A stretch of DNA of 32,234 bases from Clostridia bacterium (GCA_017462615.1 JAFTQT010000069.1:1-32234), one strand, 5' to 3'. Counted from the first letter of the stretch, positions 22,979 through 31,918 are shown. Numbers and translations: made by a program. Notes: generated from the letters alone by a model not told the origin.

Positions 22979-23677
22979 ATGAAGGAATTTTTGGATTTTA
23001 TGCGGTTTACCAACGGCTTTCATATTTGGGGTGTCATGTTCCGCTTGGCGCTGGCTGTGATCTGCGGCGGTATCATCGGTATTGAGCGAGAGCATAAGCG
23101 CCGTCCCGCGGGCTTCCGTACGCACATACTGATTTGCCTTGGCGCTTCCATGACCACTATTACCAGCCAGTATCTGATGATCTATCTCGGTATGTTTACT
23201 GATCTTGCCCGTCTTGGCGCACAGGTGATCGCGGGCATCGGCTTTATCGGTGCCGGCACCATTATCGTAACCAAGCGTCGGCAGGTGAAGGGACTTACCA
23301 CCGCGGCAGGCCTTTGGACCTCCGCCATTGTGGGCCTTGCAGTGGGTGCCGGTTATTATGAGGCTGCGTTGATCGCAACCTTCCTGGTGCTCTTCGTGGA
23401 GCTGCTGCTTTCCCGCTTTGAATATTTTATTATGTCCACCGCTCGTACCATTCACCTGTACATCGAATATAAGGAAAACGACAGTCTAGTAAAAATGACC
23501 GAATATCTTCGTTCCCGCCACGTGGGCGTCAGCGATCTGCAGATTACCAAATCCGGCGCTGTGACCCAAAACCCTTGTGCGATATTTTCATTGGACCTTC
23601 CTCGCAAAATGACACACGATAAGCTGATGACTGCGTTGTCAGAAATTGACGGCGTGATCTCTGTAGAGGAATTGTAA
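22979..23677 (+). CDS. MgtC/SapB family membrane protein, copy 2
   Basis: The 232-residue paralogue of the preceding gene repeats the same layout: GIIGIEREHKRRPAGFRTH (31-49), ARLGAQVIAGIGFIGAGTII (77-96), membrane helices, then a soluble C-terminal domain ending VEEL, where copy 1 ends IEEL. It lacks the extra residues between the two signature blocks that copy 1 has. GTAAGGAGGG overlaps the end of copy 1, so the pair is co-translated. The two may form a hetero-oligomer or have divided functions; the sequence does not say which. Confidence 0.92.
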   Translation: MKEFLDFMRFTNGFHIWGVMFRLALAVICGGIIGIEREHKRRPAGFRTHILICLGASMTTITSQYLMIYLGMFTDLARLGAQVIAGIGFIGAGTIIVTKRRQVKGLTTAAGLWTSAIVGLAVGAGYYEAALIATFLVLFVELLLSRFEYFIMSTARTIHLYIEYKENDSLVKMTEYLRSRHVGVSDLQITKSGAVTQNPCAIFSLDLPRKMTHDKLMTALSEIDGVISVEEL

Positions 23678-23683
23678 GCAAGT

Positions 23684-23725
23684 AAGCCGTCGCTATGGGA
23701 TGCTGTAGCGACGGCTTTATTTTAT
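23684..23725 (+). terminator. Terminator after the MgtC pair
   Basis: AAGCCGTCGCTA (23684-23695) and TAGCGACGGCTT (23706-23717) form a perfect 12-base stem followed by TATTTTAT. The next gene starts at 23744, so its transcription may depend on read-through or an unseen promoter. Confidence 0.8.
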
Positions 23726-23743
23726 ACATATAAGGAGAAGAAT

Positions 23744-25783
23744 ATGAAAAAGCTGATCTTTGTGTGCGTTGTCTTTGCCTTGCTTTTGACAATGATCACC
23801 TGTCTCTCGCTTTTCTGCGGTGCCGTTGAGGTGTCTGATGCGGCTGCTTTTGTTGACGCGGTGGAACAGGGCGGTACCGTTACTCTTGCCAATGATATTA
23901 CGCTGACCACCGGTATTTCCATTGGCAAGGACGTCACCATCGACGGCAATGGATATACCATCGAGTTTTCTGCCACTCAGTCGTTGGATAAGGCGAGTTA
24001 CGTAACCGTCAGTGGCAGCAAGGTGGTTGTGGCGGCCTATGCCCTTGAGGTGACCGGCGGAAAGGTAACGCTTTCCAACATCACCTTAAAAGCGCCCATC
24101 AGTCTTGCGAAGGGCGGCGCAATGCTACTGTTGAACGGTGCTGCCGATCTGACGCTGGAAAACGTCATCACCAGCGGCAGCCATTTCCCGCTTGTTTACA
24201 ACGCTGCGGCTACCGTAACGGTGAAGGGAACCGATACGCACTTGGGTAAAGACAGCGGCAATGCTTACGTGGTATCGGCAACTGCCAATGCTGCGGGTGC
24301 CACGCTTTGCCTGATGAACGGTGTGATTTCTCATACGCTGTCCGACGAGCTTCGCACCAGTGGAGAATGCATTTTCCTCAATTGTGCTACCTTCACTCTG
24401 CAAATGGAGAACGGTTCTATTGTGGCTGGCGGAAAGGCTGTCTATATGCCCAACGGCACCCTTACCGTGCAAATGAGGGGCGGTGAGATCGCCTCCGGGG
24501 AAGGACAAGCCCTGGCGCTGGACGCCGGCCGCCTATCTTTGCAAATGAGTGACGGTTGTATGACCTCCTCCACCACGTCCGTGCTGGCGTTGCCCACCAA
24601 TGCCGATCATAATATCGCCATATCTGGCGGTACACTTCGCGCACAGACAGAGGGCAGCTACGTGCTGGAGTCCACCGGTACGACGGTTATTTCCGGCAAT
24701 GCCGTTTTGGAGGGCTCGCTTTTGATTGCCGGTGGTCAAACCACTATCAGCGATAACGCCCAAATCATCGCGCCGACCTATTCCTACGCGCTTTCTGCCT
24801 CTCGTTCTCGCTTGGTGCTCGTGTATCAATCCTCTGCCTCATCCTTGATCATGACGGGCGGCAAGCTGGATATCGGAGATGCAGACGGCTTCGCGATGCT
24901 GCTGGGTCATACAGATGCTGCCGCAACGATCTCCGGCGGTCGTCTGGTAGCAGGCACGGCGGGCAGCATTGCCAAGCTGAATGCCGGCACCTTGCGGATG
25001 CAAAACGCATTGATCGTGGATGGATGCGCAGGAACGAGCACGGTATTTGACTCGCCCGAAGTTTCGGTTTCCGAGTGTATTGTCATCGCCAAGCTCCCCA
25101 AAGCGGTCGGAGGTAATGCAGAGGCCGTGTTGACGGCATCTGCGCCCTGCGTAAAATACGGTGGCGTTTCCTATTATGTGTGGATGAATTTTGCCGCGGA
25201 TGCCAAGGCACCCACGCTGCAGGAGGGCGCGGGGGTACGCGCAGAGCTGGGCTCTCAGGGTATTCGCTTTACGGCCGGTATTGCGACCTCGGTCGCGAGC
25301 GCCTTGGAGGCTGAGGGCAAGGTCACCTACGGCATTCTCATTGCGCCTGCCGATCACGTAGCGGCCGCCGGCGATTTTACCGTAGCAGCTTTGGAGGCGT
25401 ACGCCACGAAGGTCGGCAAGAATTCTGATGCGATTTACGTCAACGTTGTGGCTGATAAGAGCCTTTGCCGAAATGAGGATACGCTCTCCTTCAATGCGGT
25501 TCTGATCGACGTGCAGGAGGCAAATTACGGACGCAAGATCGCGGCCGTTGCGTATGCGTGCGTGAATGACACGTATTACTATAGCGCCTTTGATAGCAAC
25601 GAGAACGCCCGCTCACTTTCCGAAATCGCCGAGACGGCGTTGGCTGATACCAAAACCGCCGCCCAGCTGCAGGAGGACGATGCGCTGAAGGCGCTGTACG
25701 TCTATCCCGTTGCGGATACAGAACAATACAGCAAATATACCAAGGAGCAGCGTGACGCATTGGCTGGTTATATCGTACCGTAA
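23744..25783 (+). CDS. Secreted protein with predicted beta-helix repeats and a clostridial C-terminal module
   Basis: This 679-residue exported protein has a signal peptide (KK start, hydrophobic 4-25, likely cleavage after CGA near residue 27). Residues about 30-480 are built of short beta-rich repeats with Asn/Gly turns, for instance VTIDGNGYTI, VTLSNITLKA and three related words LQMENGSI, VQMRGGEI and LQMSDGCM (about 218-270). This is what a right-handed, pectin-lyase-like beta-helix looks like. Residues about 495-679 form a separate domain starting GAGVRAELGSQGIRFTAGI and including YGILIAPADH; I recall similar C-terminal modules in clostridial surface proteins but no function. No sortase motif, SLH or dockerin is evident. 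AAGGAGAAGAAT precedes the ATG. Confidence 0.8.
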   Translation: MKKLIFVCVVFALLLTMITCLSLFCGAVEVSDAAAFVDAVEQGGTVTLANDITLTTGISIGKDVTIDGNGYTIEFSATQSLDKASYVTVSGSKVVVAAYALEVTGGKVTLSNITLKAPISLAKGGAMLLLNGAADLTLENVITSGSHFPLVYNAAATVTVKGTDTHLGKDSGNAYVVSATANAAGATLCLMNGVISHTLSDELRTSGECIFLNCATFTLQMENGSIVAGGKAVYMPNGTLTVQMRGGEIASGEGQALALDAGRLSLQMSDGCMTSSTTSVLALPTNADHNIAISGGTLRAQTEGSYVLESTGTTVISGNAVLEGSLLIAGGQTTISDNAQIIAPTYSYALSASRSRLVLVYQSSASSLIMTGGKLDIGDADGFAMLLGHTDAAATISGGRLVAGTAGSIAKLNAGTLRMQNALIVDGCAGTSTVFDSPEVSVSECIVIAKLPKAVGGNAEAVLTASAPCVKYGGVSYYVWMNFAADAKAPTLQEGAGVRAELGSQGIRFTAGIATSVASALEAEGKVTYGILIAPADHVAAAGDFTVAALEAYATKVGKNSDAIYVNVVADKSLCRNEDTLSFNAVLIDVQEANYGRKIAAVAYACVNDTYYYSAFDSNENARSLSEIAETALADTKTAAQLQEDDALKALYVYPVADTEQYSKYTKEQRDALAGYIVP

Positions 25784-25810
25784 CCTTTACGGCTAAGGCC
25801 GTTCTGCAAC

Positions 25811-25855
25811 AAAAAAGAAAGCGCTAAGGTCAACGACCTTGGCGCTTTCTTGCGT
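25811..25855. terminator. Bidirectional terminator between the secreted protein and the ACT gene
   Basis: A 17-base stem (25815-25831 with 25835-25851) has an AAC loop and one T-G wobble. Six A precede it, giving a T run for the minus-strand operon, and TTTCTTGCG follows for the plus strand. Confidence 0.85.
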
Positions 25856-25860
25856 TTCGC

Positions 25861-26292
25861 TTACAGCTTTTTGATATCCTCTTCGCTGACCATATGGAAG
25901 CCGGCCTCCTCCAATACGGCAGAGGCGGCGTCGTTATCGGTCACGCGCAGTACCACGTAGGCGTGGCGGGCGGTACGAGTGATAAAGGCGTAAAGATATT
26001 CCACATTGATGCCGTGCACGTTGAGCGCGTGCAGAGCGCTGGAGAGCTTGCCGGGAGTATCGGAGATCTTGACAGCGATAACATCGGTGGCCTGAACCAG
26101 GAAACCGCCGCTTTGCAGCACGCGGAGTGCCTCGTCGTTATCGTTGACGATCAAACGCAGAATGCCGAAATCCTGGGTATCCGCAATAGAGAGAGCACGC
26201 ATATCCACGTGATTGGCAGCAAGCAGATCGGTGATCTGCACCAGGGCACCTTGACGGTTTTCTACAAATACAGTAAGCTGCTTGATAGACAT
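25861..26292 (-). CDS. Tandem ACT domain protein
   Basis: The 143-residue protein consists of two ACT domains (about 1-68 and 69-140), small-molecule sensors that usually bind amino acids. IKQLTVFVENRQGALVQITDLL and AVKISDTPGKLSSALHAL mark the first strands and helices of each half. It has no DNA-binding or catalytic part. It is the last gene of the operon, 12 bases after the phenylacetate-CoA ligase gene; in my memory ACT-only proteins often sit beside paaK-like and ior genes, which suggests feedback by an aromatic amino acid. AGGAGG lies six bases before the ATG. Confidence 0.9.
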   Translation of the reverse strand: MSIKQLTVFVENRQGALVQITDLLAANHVDMRALSIADTQDFGILRLIVNDNDEALRVLQSGGFLVQATDVIAVKISDTPGKLSSALHALNVHGINVEYLYAFITRTARHAYVVLRVTDNDAASAVLEEAGFHMVSEEDIKKL

Positions 26293-26304
26293 AAAGAACC
26301 TCCT

Positions 26305-27615
26305 TTAATCATGAAGCTTGCGCTTGTCAATGACACGCACAGCCTTGCCCTCGCTGCGGGCAATGGTCTTGGGGGCAACCAGATGTACGATGGGGCCAAT
26401 GCCCAGCATGGTGCGGATGGCGCCGGCCAGCGCCTTTTCGCGGGCGGTAATGCCGCTGACGGTATCGGTGAACTGCTCGGGAGAGAGCTCCACGTAAACG
26501 TCAAAGGTGTCGTTGTTCTTGGAGCGATCCACTACAATCTGGTAGTTGGGGGCGTAGCCCTCGTTGAGCAGAACAGCCTCGATCTGGCTGGGGAATACGT
26601 TGACGCCGCGGATGATCATCATATCGTCGCTGCGGCCCATGGGCTTGGACATACGAACGTGAGTTCTGCCGCAGGAGCAGGGCTTGCGGGAAAGCACACA
26701 GATATCGCGGGTACGGTAACGGAGCAACGGGAAGGCCTCCTTATCAAGGGAGGTGAATACCAGCTCGCCCTTGCTGCCCTCAGGCAGCACCTCGCCGGTT
26801 TCGGGGTCGATGATCTCGGCAACGAAATGGTCCTCGTTGATGTGCATGCCCTTTTGCTCAGAGCACTCGAAGGATACACCGGGGCCAGAGGTTTCCGTGA
26901 GACCGTAAATATCATAGGCCTTGATGCCGAGAGAAGCCTCGATATCGTGGCGCATCTCCTCAGTCCAGGGCTCGGCGCCAAAGATGCCGGCCTTGAGGGA
27001 GTTGTCCTCGGGCTTGTAGCCCTGCTCCTTCAGGGACTCACCAATGTAGGCAGCGTAGGAGGGGGTGCAGCAGAGAATGGTGGATTTCAGATCCATCATA
27101 AACTGGATCTGACGCTCGGTATTACCGCTGGACATGGGCAGCGTCAGCGAGCCTACCAGGTGAGAGCCGCCGTTGAGGCCGGGGCCGCCGGTAAAGAGGC
27201 CGTAGCCGTAGCAGACCTGTACCACATCCTCCTTGGTGCCGCCTGCAGCCACAATGGCGCGAGCACAGCACTCCTCCCAAAGGTTTACGTCGTTTTGCGT
27301 ATAGTACGCAATGACGCGCTTGCCGGTGGTGCCGGAGGTGGACTGGATGCGTACGCACTCGGAAAGCGGCACGGCCAGCATGCTGTAGGGGTAGGTCTCG
27401 CGTAGGGTATCCTTGGTGATAAAGGGTAGCTTGTGCAGGTCGTCAATGCCCTTGATGTCAGCGGGGGTCACGCCCTTTTCCTCCATCAGCTTGCGATAGG
27501 GAGGGCAGTTGTCCCACACGTGCTGCACCTGCTTTACCAGCTTTTCGGATTGCAGCGCACGGATCTGCTCATAGGGCATGGTTTCGATCTCTTTTTGATA
27601 GTAACGTTCTTCCAT
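26305..27615 (-). CDS. paaK: Phenylacetate-CoA ligase family protein
   Basis: It activates phenylacetate or a related aryl acid to its CoA thioester with ATP via an adenylate, or runs in reverse to gain ATP from arylacetyl-CoA. The 436-residue protein has the PaaK length. The adenylate P-loop is STSGTTGKR (92-100); further family blocks are GYGLFTGGPG, the YGLTE-like IYGLTETSGPG and the RSDDMMIIRGVNVFPSQIE hinge region. GGAGGA precedes the ATG. The gene lies 32 bases after iorB and 12 before the ACT gene. Substrate preference (phenyl, indolyl or hydroxyphenyl acetate) cannot be read directly. Confidence 0.92.
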   Translation of the reverse strand: MEERYYQKEIETMPYEQIRALQSEKLVKQVQHVWDNCPPYRKLMEEKGVTPADIKGIDDLHKLPFITKDTLRETYPYSMLAVPLSECVRIQSTSGTTGKRVIAYYTQNDVNLWEECCARAIVAAGGTKEDVVQVCYGYGLFTGGPGLNGGSHLVGSLTLPMSSGNTERQIQFMMDLKSTILCCTPSYAAYIGESLKEQGYKPEDNSLKAGIFGAEPWTEEMRHDIEASLGIKAYDIYGLTETSGPGVSFECSEQKGMHINEDHFVAEIIDPETGEVLPEGSKGELVFTSLDKEAFPLLRYRTRDICVLSRKPCSCGRTHVRMSKPMGRSDDMMIIRGVNVFPSQIEAVLLNEGYAPNYQIVVDRSKNNDTFDVYVELSPEQFTDTVSGITAREKALAGAIRTMLGIGPIVHLVAPKTIARSEGKAVRVIDKRKLHD

Positions 27616-27647
27616 TTGAAGAATCCTCCATCCTTGCAGATTTATCT

Positions 27648-28220
27648 TTAGTTATCGTAGCTTGTGTGAAAGGCCGTCTTGTTCAGCTCTACAAAGCGGG
27701 GCTTGACGGTTTTTTCAATGGCGGCAAGCCATTTTTCCTCGGGGATCGGCAGATATTTGGCAAGCTTTGCCATCAATACAATGTTCACGGCCTTGGCGCT
27801 GCCGGCGGCACGGGCAAGGGAAAGCGCATCCACAGCATCCACCGCTACGCCCTTGGCTACAAGCTCGGAAAGCACCTCGCCGGGGTAGGTGGCGTTGCCG
27901 ATCAAAACAGGCATGGGGTCGATCTCCTGGGTGTTCACAATGATGCGGCCGGTGGGTGCAAGGCAGGCTGCCCAGCGTGCTGCCTCCAGCTTCTCAAAGG
28001 AAACGATGAAATCAGCTTCGCCCTCTGCAATCACAGGGGAATAGACGCGCTCGCCAAAGCGCACGTAGGTCACAACGCTACCGCCGCGCTGGCTCATGCC
28101 GTGCACCTCGGAAACCTTCACGTCGTAGCCCTCGTCAAGGAGCAAGCGCCCGAGAAGCTTGGAGGCCAGAAGGCTACCCTGACCGCCTACGCCAACAATC
28201 ATAATATTCGTGGTTTTCAT
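27648..28220 (-). CDS. iorB: Indolepyruvate ferredoxin oxidoreductase, beta subunit
   Basis: This is the small subunit (190 residues) of the enzyme that converts aryl pyruvates plus CoA to arylacetyl-CoA, CO2 and reduced ferredoxin. It belongs to the gamma-domain family of 2-oxoacid:ferredoxin oxidoreductases: GVGGQGSLLASKLLG (11-25) near the start, SEVHGMSQRGGSVVTYVR (37-54) and the central EADFIVSFEKLEAAR region are typical. It overlaps iorA by four bases (ATGA), so the subunits should be made in equal amounts. The reaction is oxygen-sensitive, which fits an anaerobe. Confidence 0.94.
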   Translation of the reverse strand: MKTTNIMIVGVGGQGSLLASKLLGRLLLDEGYDVKVSEVHGMSQRGGSVVTYVRFGERVYSPVIAEGEADFIVSFEKLEAARWAACLAPTGRIIVNTQEIDPMPVLIGNATYPGEVLSELVAKGVAVDAVDALSLARAAGSAKAVNIVLMAKLAKYLPIPEEKWLAAIEKTVKPRFVELNKTAFHTSYDN

Positions 28221-29959
28221 GCGCGGTCGCCTCCTTTTTCAATGGCATTGAATTTGCACAGCTGCATGCAGACGTCGCAACCCACGCAAAGGGTGCTGTC
28301 GATGTGTGCCTTGCCGTCCTTGATGCTGATGGCAGGGCAGCCGAGGGTAGCGCATTTCTTGCACTTTTTACATTTGTCCTCGTTCACCGAGAGGGGGGGG
28401 TTGGTTTTGACGGTCTTCAGCAGCACGCAGGGACGGCGGGAAATGATCACAGAGGGCTCCTCTGCGGCCAACTCCTCCTTCACGGCAGCGTCACAGGCGG
28501 CCAGATCATAAGGATCCACCACGCGCACGCGGTTGATGCCAAGGGCGTGGCAAAGTGCCTCCAGATCTACCTTGGCGGCGGGATCGCCCTTGATATTGTA
28601 GCCGGTAGTGGGGTTGTGCTGGTGGCCGGTCATGCCCGTGATGGAGTTGTCAAGAATGATCACGGTGGAGTTGGATGCGTTGTAGGCAATGTTCACAAGA
28701 CCGGTCATGCCGGAGTGCATGAAGGTGGAGTCACCAATGACGGCCACGGAGCGCTTGCTTCTTTCAGCGTCACCCGCAAGGTTAAAGCCGTGCAGACCGG
28801 AGACCGAGGCGCCCATGCAAAGGGTGGAATCCAGCGCAGAAAGGGGCGGTACGGCACCCAGCGTATAACAGCCGATGTCACCGAGTACGGTGATTTTGTT
28901 TTTCGAAAGCGTGTAGAAAAGGCCACGGTGGGGGCATCCGGCGCACATCATGGGAGGACGGGCGGGGATGTCGGAATCGGCGGTGGGCACAGCTTCCGTA
29001 GGCAGGCCAAAGGCCGCGCGGATGGTGGCCTGAGAGTATTCGCCGATGGGGGAGAACAGCTCCTTGCCCACTACGGAAAGGCCGAGGTTCTTGCAGTGCG
29101 TTTCGATGATGGGATCCAGCTCCTCGATGACGTAGAGCTTATCCACCTTGGCAGCAAAGTCGGTGAAGAGCTTTTCGGGCAGGGGATTGGGCATGCCGAT
29201 CTTCAGCACGCTGACGCTGTCGCCAAAGACCTCCTTTACGTACTGATAGCAGGTGCCGGAGGTGATGATGCCGATGTCGGTGCCGCCCATTTCCACACGG
29301 TTGAAGGGGCAGTCCTCACCGTAAGCGGCAAGGGCTGCGGTGCGCGCCTCCACCACAGGGTGACGCTTTTTGGCGTTGCCGGGCATCATGATAAATTTGG
29401 CACCGTTCTTTTCGTAGAGCTTCGGCTCGGTTGCCACGCGCTCACCGATCTCCACCACAGACTGACTGTGGGAAACGCGGGTGCACATGCGGAGCAGCAC
29501 GGGAGTGTCAAACTGCTCGGAGAGGGCGAAGGCCTCGCGGGAGAAGGCGAGCGCCTCGGCAGAGTCTGCCGGCTCCAGCATGGGAACCTTGGCGGCGATG
29601 GCATAGTGACGAGAATCCTGTTCGTTTTGTGAGGAGTGCATGGCGGGATCGTCGGCCACGCAGATCACAAGACCGCCGTTGACGCCGGTGTAGGAAAGGG
29701 TAAAGAGGGGGTCAGCAGCTACGTTCAGACCTACGTGCTTCATGGCGCAGGCGGCGCGTACACCGCCAAGGGAGGCGCAGAAGGCCACTTCGGCGGCAAC
29801 CTTTTCGTTGGGAGCCCATTCGCTGTGAATGTCGCCGTAGGCGGAGAGGAATTCGGTAATTTCGGTAGAGGGGGTGCCGGGGTAGCTGGAAACCAGCGAA
29901 AGCCCACCCTCGTAAAGACCTCTGGCAACGGCCTCGTTGCCGATCATCAGTTGCTTCAT
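28217..29959 (-). CDS. iorA: Indolepyruvate ferredoxin oxidoreductase, alpha subunit
   Basis: The 580-residue catalytic subunit starts with the MKQLMIGNEAVARGLYEGG pyrimidine-binding region and the SSYPGTPSTEI block. The thiamine diphosphate segment is around 390-430 (GDSTFMHSGMTGL... ending near LDNS), preceded by CAGCPHRGLFY and LGDIGCYTLG. Two Fe-S cluster motifs close the protein: CKKCKKCATLGCP (CX2CX2CX4CP) and CVGCDVCMQLCKF (CX2CX2CX3C). Aryl pyruvates from Trp, Phe or Tyr transamination are the usual substrates. The gene lies 43 bases after the acyl-CoA ligase gene and overlaps iorB. AGGA lies 11 bases before the ATG. Confidence 0.95.
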   Translation of the reverse strand: MKQLMIGNEAVARGLYEGGLSLVSSYPGTPSTEITEFLSAYGDIHSEWAPNEKVAAEVAFCASLGGVRAACAMKHVGLNVAADPLFTLSYTGVNGGLVICVADDPAMHSSQNEQDSRHYAIAAKVPMLEPADSAEALAFSREAFALSEQFDTPVLLRMCTRVSHSQSVVEIGERVATEPKLYEKNGAKFIMMPGNAKKRHPVVEARTAALAAYGEDCPFNRVEMGGTDIGIITSGTCYQYVKEVFGDSVSVLKIGMPNPLPEKLFTDFAAKVDKLYVIEELDPIIETHCKNLGLSVVGKELFSPIGEYSQATIRAAFGLPTEAVPTADSDIPARPPMMCAGCPHRGLFYTLSKNKITVLGDIGCYTLGAVPPLSALDSTLCMGASVSGLHGFNLAGDAERSKRSVAVIGDSTFMHSGMTGLVNIAYNASNSTVIILDNSITGMTGHQHNPTTGYNIKGDPAAKVDLEALCHALGINRVRVVDPYDLAACDAAVKEELAAEEPSVIISRRPCVLLKTVKTNPPLSVNEDKCKKCKKCATLGCPAISIKDGKAHIDSTLCVGCDVCMQLCKFNAIEKGGDRA

Positions 29960-30002
29960 ATTCTATGTATCCTTTGGGATTATTGGAATTATTTGAAGGC
30001 GA

Positions 30003-31640
30003 TCACGCCTTGTTCTGTGCGGCCACCAGACCCTCGCCGCCGTAAATGCGACGGAGCTTGGGCTTTTCGATCTTGCCGGTGGGATTGCGGGGGACGTCGG
30101 CGAAAATGATCTTGCGGGGACGCTTGTAGCGGGGCAGGGACTGACAGAACGCCATCACTTCCTCCTCCGTGCAGGTAACACCGTCCTTCAGCTCGATCAC
30201 GGCGGCGGCGATCTCGCCCAAACGTGGGTCGGGCAGACCGATCACGGCCACGTCCTTGATCTTATCAAAGCCGGAGAGGAAGTCCTCGATCTGAACGGGG
30301 TAGAGGTTTTCACCTCCGGTAATGATCACATCCTTCTTGCGGTCAACGAGGAAGATGAAGCCGTCCTCGTCCTCCATGGCCATATCGCCGGAGCAAAGCC
30401 AACCGTCACGGAGCGTGGCGGCGGTAGCCTTTTCGTCGTTGTAATAGCATTTCATTACGCCGGGGCCACGCAAGAGGAGCTCGCCCACCTCGCCGCGGGG
30501 GACGGTGTTGCCCTCGGGGTCGGTGATCTTGGCCTCCCAGCCGAAGCCGGGCTTGCCGATGGCGCCTACCTTATGTACGTTTTCCACGCCCAAGTGCACC
30601 GCGCCGGGGCCAATGGACTCGGAAAGACCGTAGTTGGTGTCGTAATCGTGGTGGGGGAAGTAAGCCTTCCAGCGTTTGATCAAGCTCTGAGGCACGGGCT
30701 GTGCGCCGATGTGCATCAATCTCCATTGATCGAGATCGTAATCGGAAAGCTTCAGCTCGCCGCTGTCAAGGGCGGCCAGAATATCCTGCGCCCACGGCAC
30801 AAGAAGCCATACGATGGTGCATTTTTCCTCGGAGGCGGCACGCAGGATGGTTTCCGGCGAGGTACCCTTCAGGATCACGGCCTTGGAGCAGGAAAGAAGA
30901 CTGCCGAACCAGTGCATTTTTGCACCCGTATGATACAGCGGGGGAATGCAGAGGAATACGTCGTCCCGAGTCTGGCTGTGGTGGTTCTGCTCCACGCGGC
31001 AGGCGTGCAAGAGCGCGCGGTGGGTATGTAAAATGGCTTTGGGGAAGCCGGTGGTGCCGGAGGAAAAGTAGATGGCCGCATCATCATCCTCGGTGAGATG
31101 GGGCGTGCGGTAAACGCCGGAGCACTCGGCGGTCATTTCGGCGTAATCCTCAGCAAAGGAGGGGCAGCCCGTGCCGGCGTAAATGAGCAGACGACCGCGG
31201 CTGATGGTGTCGGCGATCTCCTCCACACGGCCGATAAATTCGGGGCCGAATACAAGCGCGTCAGCCTCGGCAAGGTTCAAGCAATAAGTGATCTCGTCGG
31301 CAGCGTAGCGGAAATTGAGGGGAACGGCCAGCGCGCCGGTTTTCAGAATACCGAAGTAGATGGGCAGCCATTCGATGCAGTTCATCAGAAGGATGGCAAC
31401 CTTGTCACCCTTGCCGATGCCGCGTGCTGTCAGGGCGTTGGCAAAGCGGTTGGCCTTTTCGTCAAAAACGCGCCAGGTGATCTCGCGTCGGTAATAGGGC
31501 GCGCGCAGAGAGGGCTCCACCAGCTCGTAATCGCGCCAGGTAAGCCTGCGGGTCTCGCGGGCGGCGGGGTTGATCTCCACCAGCGCCACGTCCTCCGGGT
31601 ATTGGCGCGCGTTGTTTTCCAGTAAATCCGTAATTATCAT
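30003..31640 (-). CDS. AMP-forming acyl-CoA synthetase
   Basis: The 545-residue adenylate-forming enzyme turns a carboxylic acid into its CoA thioester. Motifs are the P-loop YFSSGTTGFPK (191-201), the NYGLSESIGPG region, the GDMAMEDEDGFIFLVDRKKD hinge with its DRKKD, GGENLYPVQIE, and the catalytic-lysine motif PTGKIEKPKL near the C-terminus. Residues 25-57 hold an insertion rich in Arg and aromatic residues that I do not recall in typical fatty-acyl ligases. I chose the ATG at 31640, preceded by AGAGGT and a 60-base leader; the frame extends upstream over the promoter. It is first in the operon with iorA, iorB, paaK and the ACT gene, so an aryl or branched acid is a likely substrate. Confidence 0.88.
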   Translation of the reverse strand: MIITDLLENNARQYPEDVALVEINPAARETRRLTWRDYELVEPSLRAPYYRREITWRVFDEKANRFANALTARGIGKGDKVAILLMNCIEWLPIYFGILKTGALAVPLNFRYAADEITYCLNLAEADALVFGPEFIGRVEEIADTISRGRLLIYAGTGCPSFAEDYAEMTAECSGVYRTPHLTEDDDAAIYFSSGTTGFPKAILHTHRALLHACRVEQNHHSQTRDDVFLCIPPLYHTGAKMHWFGSLLSCSKAVILKGTSPETILRAASEEKCTIVWLLVPWAQDILAALDSGELKLSDYDLDQWRLMHIGAQPVPQSLIKRWKAYFPHHDYDTNYGLSESIGPGAVHLGVENVHKVGAIGKPGFGWEAKITDPEGNTVPRGEVGELLLRGPGVMKCYYNDEKATAATLRDGWLCSGDMAMEDEDGFIFLVDRKKDVIITGGENLYPVQIEDFLSGFDKIKDVAVIGLPDPRLGEIAAAVIELKDGVTCTEEEVMAFCQSLPRYKRPRKIIFADVPRNPTGKIEKPKLRRIYGGEGLVAAQNKA

Positions 31641-31703
31641 AGATACCTCTTTCGGCAATGTTATCGTGCCGCTTACTACATATATAAAATAAATAATGAT
31701 AAT

Positions 31704-31732
31704 AGTATAGCACTCCGACACTTTCTTGTCAA
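31704..31732 (-). promoter_or_regulatory. Promoter of the acyl-CoA synthetase-ior-paaK operon
   Basis: Minus strand: perfect TTGACA (31732-31727), a 17-base spacer, TATACT (31709-31704) with an extended -10 TG. It is one of the strongest-looking promoters in the window. Confidence 0.85.
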
Positions 31733-31866
31733 TGTGTATTTTGTCACATTAAAAGGATTATTGTGATTTTTGTTATGAAAATGTGGTGTTTTTCAAAAAA
31801 ATATCTTCTGCTTTTGACGAAAAAAACACAAAAAATAAAAAACGAAAAATTTTTTTCAAAAACCCC

Positions 31867-31895
31867 TTGACAATTTGCTTTTGTTTTGGTATGAT
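31867..31895 (+). promoter_or_regulatory. Promoter of tRNA-Ser
   Basis: Perfect TTGACA (31867-31872), a 17-base spacer, TATGAT (31890-31895), about 23 bases before the tRNA. The A/T-rich block 31785-31860 upstream could act as an UP element. Confidence 0.75.
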
Positions 31896-31918
31896 ATACA
31901 AGTCGCCACCCGGCGCAC

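Noticed and set aside
25894..27405. Long plus-strand frame opposite the ACT and paaK genes
   Set aside because: It spans two real minus-strand genes and their junction, with Gly/Val/His-rich shadow composition.
28304..29632. Long plus-strand frame opposite iorA
   Set aside because: Shadow of iorA; low-complexity composition and no start signals.
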